From SCTD01 sp046593875 (GTDB lineage: Bacteria; Actinomycetota; Actinomycetes; Mycobacteriales; SCTD01): a DNA stretch of 11,096 nucleotides. Shown here piece by piece: positions 5,972-11,096 of the stretch (positions are counted from its first letter, which is position 1; every line of letters begins with the position of its first letter). A program made the translations under genes and the position numbers. The notes beneath the pieces were generated by a model. The model searched no databases. It was not told the origin of the DNA and saw only the letters and a program-made list of their open reading frames with translations. Location: assembly GCA_046593875.1 (NCBI GenBank), contig JBKJQQ010000254.1, positions 1 to 11,096 on the forward strand, in the 5' to 3' direction.

Positions 5972-8287
5972 ATGACCCGCCCCACCGACGCCGGAACGTC
6001 TCGTCGCCAGTTCCTGGCCTTCCTCGTCGCGGCGCCGACGCTGGCCGTCGGCGTGCGGTACGGCCTGCTCGACGGGGTGGCGACTGCGCTGCCGGGCTCG
6101 CCGGAGCCGGCCGACCAGATGGACCTCGGCGACTTCCTCATCCTGGCCGCGCGCGGGTCCGAGCCGGTCCTCATCGTGCTCGTGGCCGAGGAGGACGGCA
6201 CGGTCTCCTGCGCGCTGCCCCGCGAGGAGGTCGGTCAGGGCATCACCACGGCGGTCACGATGCTCATCGCGGACGAGCTCGGCATGCCGCTGAGCAAGGT
6301 GCGGGTGACGCTCGCCGACGCCCGTCGCGAGCTCGGCGCCGGTCAGCTCACCGGCGGCTCGAACACGATCCGGTCGGTGTACGAGCCCATCAAGGCTGCC
6401 GCGGCCGCCTTCCGCGGCCGGATGGCCGGCGCGGGCGCCGCCGCCCTCGCCGTCCCGGTCGCTGCGGTCCGGCTGCGTGACGGAGCGGTCGTCGCGATCG
6501 ACGGTCGTACCGTCGGCTTCGGTGAGCTCGCCGTCCGCGCCGCGGACTCCGCACTCCTCGCGCCTTCCGATGCGCCTGCCACCTCGTCGGACGGGCCGCT
6601 GGTCGGCACGCCGCAGAACCGCATCGACGCGCGGGCCATGGTCACCGGCGCGATGCAGTACACGAACGACCTCGAGCCCATCACCGATCGCCCGGTGCTC
6701 CGCTCGATGGTCCGTCGACCTCCGACGATCCGCGGCAGCGTGAAGTCCGTCGACAACCTCGACGCGGTCAAGGCGCTGCCGGGCATCCGCTTCGTCGAGG
6801 TCATCGAGCTCAGCCGGATCGCGATGGACGACTTCGAGGCCGTGGAGTCCGGCGTCGCGGTCGTCGCCGACACCTTCGGGCAGGCGCTCGACGGCAAGGA
6901 GGCGCTCGAGATCACCTGGAACCCGGGCCCTCTCGCCAAGGAGGACGACGACACGGTCAAGGCCCGGCTGCGGGCGATCCAGCCACCGCTCACGCCGGCG
7001 GCCCCCGGCGCGAAGGCGGTGGATGGCGAGTTCGACGTCGCCTTCGCCAGCCACGCGCCGCTGGAGTCCAACACCGCGATCGCGGACGTACGAGGGGACG
7101 GCGCGACCATCTGGGCCGGACTCAAGACCCCCGTCGTCGCCGGCGAGACCATCGCCGAGGAGCTCGGCCTCGACCCCGACAAGGTCGTCGTGCACGTGGT
7201 GCAGGGCGGCGGGTCCTTCGGCCGGCGGCTCTTCTTCGACTCGGCGCTCGAGGCCGCGCGCATCTCGCAGGCGATCGACAGACCGGTCAAGCACATGTGG
7301 ACCCGCATCGACGACATGCGGCACGGCCGGGCCCGAGCCGCCACGCACCACAAGTTGCGCTTCACGCACGCGGGTCCGGAGGTGCTGTCGTTCGAGAACC
7401 GCATCGCCAGCGTCGAGACCGACTTGCGCCATGGGCTGGGCGATCTCATGTCCGCGAACGGGTCGCAGATCAACCCGCCGTCGGCGATTCCGATCTCGGC
7501 CGGCGGCAACGCGTCCTTCGCGCAGTCGGTCTTCTACCTGACCGTCCACTCGCCGTACGAGACCGGGTTGACCTCGCAGTCGCTGAACGAGATCTCGCTG
7601 CCGTTCAACACCGGAAGCTGGCGGTCGGTCTACTCGGCGAGCGCGCGCGGCACGGAGGAGATCATGATCGACCGGCTTGCCGCGTCGATGGGTGAGGACC
7701 CGGCCGAGCTGCGGCTGCGGCTGCTCCCCCTCGAGGAGCAGCGGGCGGTGGTGGAGAAGGCCATGGAGCTCGGCGAGTGGGGCAAGAAGATGCCGCGCGG
7801 GTTCGCCCAGGGCATCGCGTTCCACGAGGAGTACAAGTCGATGACGGCGATCGTCGTCGAGCTCGACGGCCGCGACCCGAAGGACCCGCGCGTGACCCGC
7901 GCGTCGATCGCTGCCGACTACGGCCTGCCGATCAACCCGCGGGGCCTGGAGGCGCAGCTGCTGGGCGGGCTGACCGACGCGATCGCGACGACCTTCCGCG
8001 CCGGGCTGCACCTGGAGGAGGGGCTCTTCCTCGAGGGCAGCTACTCGCAGTTCCACTACCCGCGGCAGCGCGACATCCCGACCGACGTGGAGATCTTCAT
8101 CTTTCCGGCGACCGGAGTACGCCCCGGTGGCGCCGGCGAGCTCGGTGTCCCTGCGGCCGTCGGCGCGGTCGCCAACGCGTACGCCCGCGCGACCGGCGAG
8201 ACCGTCACCAGCTTCCCCATCATCTTCCCGGTGGACTTCGTCCCCTTCCCCAAGGGCACGGGCTCGACCCGCGTCCAGCCGCGCTAG
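5972..8287 (+). CDS. Tat-exported molybdopterin-binding subunit, IorB-like (xanthine dehydrogenase family)
   Basis: A 771-residue large subunit of a molybdenum hydroxylase, closest in layout to isoquinoline 1-oxidoreductase beta subunit (IorB, similar length). Such enzymes hydroxylate N-heterocycles or oxidise aldehydes with water as oxygen source. The N-terminus has a twin-arginine signal, SRRQFL (R11-R12), then a hydrophobic stretch and a possible ATA cleavage site at 37-39. Visible landmarks are REEVGQGITTAV in the N-terminal molybdopterin region, a hammerhead-type segment from about VGTPQNRIDARAMVTG (from residue 211), the cofactor loop QGGGSFGRRL (411-420) and the catalytic glutamate in GGAGELGVP (E723). 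ATG at 5972 is chosen for AGGAG 4 nt upstream and the proper Tat n-region. The [2Fe-2S] partner follows 8 nt downstream. No FAD subunit or cofactor-maturation gene is present. Substrate is unknown. Confidence 0.92.
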   Translation: MTRPTDAGTSRRQFLAFLVAAPTLAVGVRYGLLDGVATALPGSPEPADQMDLGDFLILAARGSEPVLIVLVAEEDGTVSCALPREEVGQGITTAVTMLIADELGMPLSKVRVTLADARRELGAGQLTGGSNTIRSVYEPIKAAAAAFRGRMAGAGAAALAVPVAAVRLRDGAVVAIDGRTVGFGELAVRAADSALLAPSDAPATSSDGPLVGTPQNRIDARAMVTGAMQYTNDLEPITDRPVLRSMVRRPPTIRGSVKSVDNLDAVKALPGIRFVEVIELSRIAMDDFEAVESGVAVVADTFGQALDGKEALEITWNPGPLAKEDDDTVKARLRAIQPPLTPAAPGAKAVDGEFDVAFASHAPLESNTAIADVRGDGATIWAGLKTPVVAGETIAEELGLDPDKVVVHVVQGGGSFGRRLFFDSALEAARISQAIDRPVKHMWTRIDDMRHGRARAATHHKLRFTHAGPEVLSFENRIASVETDLRHGLGDLMSANGSQINPPSAIPISAGGNASFAQSVFYLTVHSPYETGLTSQSLNEISLPFNTGSWRSVYSASARGTEEIMIDRLAASMGEDPAELRLRLLPLEEQRAVVEKAMELGEWGKKMPRGFAQGIAFHEEYKSMTAIVVELDGRDPKDPRVTRASIAADYGLPINPRGLEAQLLGGLTDAIATTFRAGLHLEEGLFLEGSYSQFHYPRQRDIPTDVEIFIFPATGVRPGGAGELGVPAAVGAVANAYARATGETVTSFPIIFPVDFVPFPKGTGSTRVQPR

Positions 8288-8295
8288 GAGCCGAC

Positions 8296-8940
8296 GTGCC
8301 CAAGTACTCCTTCACCCTGAACGGCGAGAAGGTCTCGGTCGACGCACCGGGCGATCTGTCCGTGCTCTGGGCCCTGCGCGACAAGCTCGGCGTGACCGGG
8401 CCGAAATACGGCTGCGGCATCAACGTGTGCAAGGCCTGCACGTCGCACCTGGACGGCGAGGCGTTCAACCCGTGCATCACCAACCTGCGCGACGTGCAGG
8501 GACGCAAGGTCACCACCATCGAGGGGCTGGCCGACGGCGACCGGCTGCACCCGGTGCAGCAGGCGTGGCTCGACCAGGACGTCGCGCAGTGCGGCTTCTG
8601 CCAGCCCGGTCAGATCATGGCCGCCGTGGCCCTGCTGTCTCGGACGAAGAACCCGACCGACGCGCAGATCGACGAGATCGACAACGTCTGCCGGTGCGGC
8701 TCCTACTTCCGCATCCGCGAGGCGATCCACGCCGCCGCGGCCGCGATGGCCCGCAACCCGCGGGTGGCTCCGGACCTGTCGCCGGCAGCAGCCGGTGCGG
8801 CGGGTGCGGAGGCCGCAGTGACGCGCACGCTCCCGGCGACCGGCGGCGAAGGCGCGGTGGCAGCGACGGCGGGCGTCCTGCTGGCCGCTGCGGTGGCGGC
8901 CCGTGCTGCCGGCCGGGCTACGGGGGTTGTCGAGGAGTAG
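8296..8940 (+). CDS. [2Fe-2S] subunit, IorA-like, with LPxTG-type C-terminal tail
   Basis: A 214-residue electron-transfer subunit of the preceding molybdoenzyme. Residues 1-155 are a normal small subunit. The plant-type ferredoxin cluster has C40, C45, C48 and C60 (CGINVCKAC ... C), and the second cluster has C99, C102, C132 and C134 (CGFC ... CRC). It passes electrons from the molybdenum site to an outside acceptor. The GTG at 8296 has AGGAG 5 nt upstream, overlapping the previous stop. Unusual for the family is a 60-residue extension: an Ala/Pro-rich linker, LPATGG (179-184), a hydrophobic segment (186-202), then R203/R207 and the C-terminus. This has the order and spacing of a sortase sorting signal. 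It has no N-terminal signal of its own, so export would be by riding with the Tat-bearing large subunit (inference). Confidence 0.93.
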   Translation: MPKYSFTLNGEKVSVDAPGDLSVLWALRDKLGVTGPKYGCGINVCKACTSHLDGEAFNPCITNLRDVQGRKVTTIEGLADGDRLHPVQQAWLDQDVAQCGFCQPGQIMAAVALLSRTKNPTDAQIDEIDNVCRCGSYFRIREAIHAAAAAMARNPRVAPDLSPAAAGAAGAEAAVTRTLPATGGEGAVAATAGVLLAAAVAARAAGRATGVVEE

Positions 8941-9292
8941 CGCGCCTGGCGCACGCCGGTTGTCGGCTGTCCTCGCACACGACCCGTCCGCGACACACCC
9001 GTCATGCACAAAGGGGGCTGGGTCGAGCGGCGCGTCGCCGTTGGGTCGTGTGCAGCCGGGCGCATCGGGAGCCAGGTCCACGACGCCGGGGGAGGCAGCC
9101 GCTCCGGGAACCGGGCTGGGCTCATGCGGACCTTGCCCAACACGCGGTCCGGGCGGGCCCGGGGACACACATCGCGATCGTTTGCGGCGACGACCCGTGC
9201 TCCGCGCCGGCCCGTGGGCCGCGTCAAGGATCACGTTGTGTCTGAGCGGGTACGGCGACAGTCGCCATGGGGCCGGCGCCGCGTGGCCGCGA
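8941..9292. other. Convergent intergenic stretch between the molybdoenzyme and the protease
   Basis: No gene is supported here; an open frame on the plus strand (9004-9303) is Arg/Gly-rich and shows no family features. Three structures were noted: a perfect 11-bp inverted repeat GCACACGACCC (8975-8985) / GGGTCGTGTGC (9043-9053) with a 57-bp loop; a GC-rich hairpin CCGGG-CGGG-CCCGG at 9149-9162; and a short palindrome GGCGACAGTCGCC at 9254-9266, just past the protease stop. None has a T-run. Either of the last two could help terminate the convergent transcripts, but this is weak. Confidence 0.5.
9149..9162. terminator. Possible GC hairpin terminator between convergent genes
   Basis: CCGGG and CCCGG can pair as a 5-bp stem around a CGGG loop, with a T-G wobble able to extend it. 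It lies about 210 bp after the molybdoenzyme stop and 130 bp after the protease stop. There is no T-tract, so it would have to be a T-less hairpin of the kind proposed for actinobacteria, or simply chance in GC-rich DNA. Confidence 0.2.
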
Positions 9293-10966
9293 TCAGAAGG
9301 TGACGGTGACCTCGGGAGAGCAGAGAGCGGTGCCGGCGCTGTCGCAGACCTGGTAGCGGTAGGAGCCGCCGCCCTTGGCGTCGATCTTGTCGGTGTATGG
9401 GCTGCTCATGACAGCGGACGCCACCTGCACGCCATCGCGGAGCACAGCGACCGATGTCGTGCCGCTCCAGGTGAGGTCGGCGTGCTGGTAGCCCTTCACT
9501 TTGTAGCCGGTTGCGCTGAGCGTGATGCCACCGGTCGAGGGCGCCGTCACGGTCACGCTCTGCGACGTGGACCCGGTTGCGCCGGCGTTGTCCGTGACGG
9601 TCAGCGTGACGGTGTAACTGCTGCCCGCACCGTAGGTGTGTTGGGGTGACACGACAGTGCTGGTTCCGCCGTCGCCGAAGGTCCAGGCGTGGCTGCTGAT
9701 CGAGCCGTCGCTGTCTGCGGAGGTGTTGGTGAAGGTACAGGTCAGCCCGGTGCAGGAGGAGGTGAAGCTGGCGGTCGGGGCGGCATTGGTCACCGTCGCA
9801 GGAACGGTGAGACCGGAGAAGACCAGGTGGTTGTTCGCCGTCCTCGACGACGTGACGATGCCCTTGGTCGATGCGTCGTGGATCGCCTGTGCCACACCTG
9901 CCGGTGCAGCGCCCGCGACGCCTTGCAGGTACAGCGCTGCCACCCCGGCCACGTGCGGGGCGGCCATCGAGGTCCCGCTGATCGTGTTGGTCGCGGTATT
10001 GCTCGTGTGCCAGGTGGAGGTGATGCCGGCTCCCGGGGCGAACAGGTCGACGCAGGCGCCGTAGTTCGACCAGGACGTCTTGGCGTCGTTCCTAGCCGTC
10101 GCACCGACGGTGATCGCTTCCGGCACCCGGGCCGGCGAGTAGCTGCAGGCGTCGGCCTCCTTGCCCGCCTGGTTGCCGTTGCCGGCGGCGACGACGACGG
10201 TGACACCTCTTGCAACCGTGCGCCGGACGGCGTCGTCGACGGAGCTGTTCGCGCCGCCTCCCAGGCTCATGTTGGCGACCGCCGGCGTCACGCGGTGGGT
10301 GGCGACCCAGTCCAGCCCGCCGATGACACCCGACCAGCTGCCAGAACCGTTGCAGTCCAGGACCCGCACCGGGTACAGCCGGACGGCCTTGGCGACTCCG
10401 TAGGTCGTGCTCCCGACGGTGCCGGCGACGTGCGTGCCGTGGCCGTTGCAGTCATCGCCCGTACCGCCCAAGGTGACGCCGTCGTACCCGCCTCCGAGAC
10501 GGTTGCTGAACTCGACGTGTCCTAGCTCGATGCCGGTGTCGATGATGTACGCGTTCACCCCCGTGCCGGTGGGCGTGGAGGTGTACGTGTTGCTCAGTGG
10601 CAGCTCGCGCTGATCGATCCGGTCCAGACCCCATGTAGCCGGCTCGTGTGTCGTGCTTGCCGTCGCGATCCCGTCGCGTTCGATCCGCGTCACCCTCCGG
10701 TCACGCTGCAGCTCGCCGAGCTCGGCCTCAGACATCGAACCGGCGAACCCGTTCAGCGCTGCGGTGTAGACGAAGTCGACAGCGGCACCCCTGCGCCGGT
10801 GCTCGGCCGCCACCGCCCGCGAGTCGTACCCGTCGGCCACCGTGATGATGAAGCGCGCTTCCGCGGGCCCGGCGACAGCCGGCCCGGCCGCGACCAGCGA
10901 CGGACCAGCGGTCAGTGCTACGACTGCTCCGGCGGCGACGAGGAGGCGGGGCATCCTGCGAGTCAT
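9293..10966 (-). CDS. Secreted aqualysin-like subtilase (S8) with PKD domain
   Basis: A 557-residue extracellular serine protease. A signal peptide (residues 1-32, ending AGPAVA) is followed by an inhibitor I9 propeptide (about 37-100). The mature part appears to start near A101 and continues WGLDRIDQRELPLSNTY, the aqualysin/proteinase K pattern. The catalytic triad is D143 (YIIDTGI), H176 (NGHGTHVAG) and S333 (SGTSMAAPHVAG), with oxyanion N263 (AAGNGN). C173/C205 and C274/C305 have the same spacing as the two aqualysin I disulfides. A PKD domain follows (about 396-475, with WTFGDGG and a C405/C410 pair), then a C-terminal beta-rich domain (about 480-557, from ITLSATGYKVKG, with C541/C549) common on actinobacterial S8 proteases. 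ATG at 10966 has AGGAG 6 nt upstream; an ATG ten codons earlier lacks a site and spoils the signal peptide. Probably degrades proteins outside the cell. Confidence 0.95.
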   Translation of the reverse strand: MTRRMPRLLVAAGAVVALTAGPSLVAAGPAVAGPAEARFIITVADGYDSRAVAAEHRRRGAAVDFVYTAALNGFAGSMSEAELGELQRDRRVTRIERDGIATASTTHEPATWGLDRIDQRELPLSNTYTSTPTGTGVNAYIIDTGIELGHVEFSNRLGGGYDGVTLGGTGDDCNGHGTHVAGTVGSTTYGVAKAVRLYPVRVLDCNGSGSWSGVIGGLDWVATHRVTPAVANMSLGGGANSSVDDAVRRTVARGVTVVVAAGNGNQAGKEADACSYSPARVPEAITVGATARNDAKTSWSNYGACVDLFAPGAGITSTWHTSNTATNTISGTSMAAPHVAGVAALYLQGVAGAAPAGVAQAIHDASTKGIVTSSRTANNHLVFSGLTVPATVTNAAPTASFTSSCTGLTCTFTNTSADSDGSISSHAWTFGDGGTSTVVSPQHTYGAGSSYTVTLTVTDNAGATGSTSQSVTVTAPSTGGITLSATGYKVKGYQHADLTWSGTTSVAVLRDGVQVASAVMSSPYTDKIDAKGGGSYRYQVCDSAGTALCSPEVTVTF

Positions 10967-11013
10967 GGGGAGCTCCTGGGCTGACGCAGCCCGCACCTCG
11001 GGCCACTACCGCG

Positions 11014-11042
11014 ACCGTAGGCCCGTACGGCGCAAGGGTGAA
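11014..11042 (-). promoter_or_regulatory. Possible promoter of the S8 protease gene
   Basis: On the minus strand TTCACC (11037-11042) and TACGGT (11014-11019) are 17 bp apart and loosely match housekeeping -35 and -10 boxes (4 of 6 and 3 of 6). Transcription would start near 11007, giving a leader of about 40 nt with AGGAG before the ATG. The match is modest for such GC-rich DNA. Confidence 0.3.
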
Positions 11043-11074
11043 TCCCCCGAAAGGACCATTCCCGGCGCATCGAA

Positions 11075-11095
11075 CTTGAGCGGAACAGGCTCAAG
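11075..11095. promoter_or_regulatory. HAIR element 3 (HspR operator), perfectly palindromic, at right window edge
   Basis: CTTGAGC, a 7-bp spacer (GGAACAG), then GCTCAAG: both half-sites are perfect reverse complements, and each differs from the HspR consensus CTTGAGT-N7-ACTCAAG only at its inner base. It lies 108 bp upstream of the protease start, on the far side of the proposed protease promoter. It could equally serve a gene reading rightward beyond the window; clpB, a standard HspR target, is the likeliest candidate. Confidence 0.85.
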
Positions 11096-11096
11096 C

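Noticed and set aside
5330..8056. A 908-codon open frame on the minus strand opposite hspR and the molybdoenzyme large subunit
   Set aside because: Its protein is Arg/His/Asp-rich with no family motif, and it lies antisense to two clearly recognisable genes. Long antisense frames are expected in DNA of this GC content.
9004..9303. A 99-codon plus-strand frame in the convergent intergenic region
   Set aside because: Composition is Arg/Gly/Ser-rich with no motif and no ribosome site, and it runs into the end of the protease gene on the other strand.
10910..10966. Tat signal on the S8 protease because of MTRRMPRLL
   Set aside because: The two arginines are directly at the N-terminus without the surrounding Tat consensus, the hydrophobic core is Sec-like, and related subtilases use Sec.
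1..11096. tRNA or rRNA genes, CRISPR arrays, insertion sequences
   Set aside because: No cloverleaf, regular repeat-spacer pattern, transposase motif or rRNA-like stretch was recognised while reading; a covariance-model scan could not be run.

Overview
The window comes from a high-GC Gram-positive bacterium (Actinomycetota). It has very high GC with strong G/C preference at third codon positions, frequent GTG starts, and the dnaK-grpE-dnaJ-hspR order with HspR operators (HAIR elements) that is characteristic of actinobacteria. It also has a sortase-type LPxTG tail on one protein. I cannot name a genus.

Layout, left to right. (1) Positions 1-1341, minus strand: a membrane-bound iron-sulfur oxidoreductase with a NarI-like membrane domain and two 4Fe-4S motifs, cut by the left edge of the window. 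(2) Positions 1342-1919: a long non-coding stretch, a probable 43-residue membrane protein on the minus strand, and the dnaK control region. That region holds two HAIR-type operators about four helical turns apart and a possible SigH/SigR-type promoter. (3) Positions 1920-5854, plus strand: the heat-shock operon dnaK-grpE-dnaJ-hspR, tightly packed (4-bp overlap, then 8- and 10-bp gaps). DnaK, GrpE and DnaJ form the Hsp70 machine; HspR represses the operon through the HAIR sites. (4) Positions 5972-8940, plus strand: a two-gene molybdenum hydroxylase of the isoquinoline 1-oxidoreductase (IorAB) type. The large subunit carries a Tat signal, and the small [2Fe-2S] subunit has an unusual C-terminal tail that looks like a sortase cell-wall sorting signal. 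(5) Positions 8941-9292: a convergent intergenic stretch with no recognisable gene. (6) Positions 9293-10966, minus strand: a secreted subtilisin-family protease closely patterned on aqualysin I, with a PKD domain and a C-terminal beta-type domain. (7) Positions 10967-11096: the protease leader and, at the very end of the window, a perfectly palindromic third HAIR element.

The most interesting points are the following. The export signal and the wall-anchor signal appear to be divided between two subunits of one molybdoenzyme, which suggests Tat export of the assembled dimer followed by anchoring through the small subunit. The HAIR element at the right edge predicts another HspR-regulated gene (clpB is the obvious candidate) just outside the window, or heat control of the protease. 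The small membrane protein divergent from dnaK may share its HspR control region.
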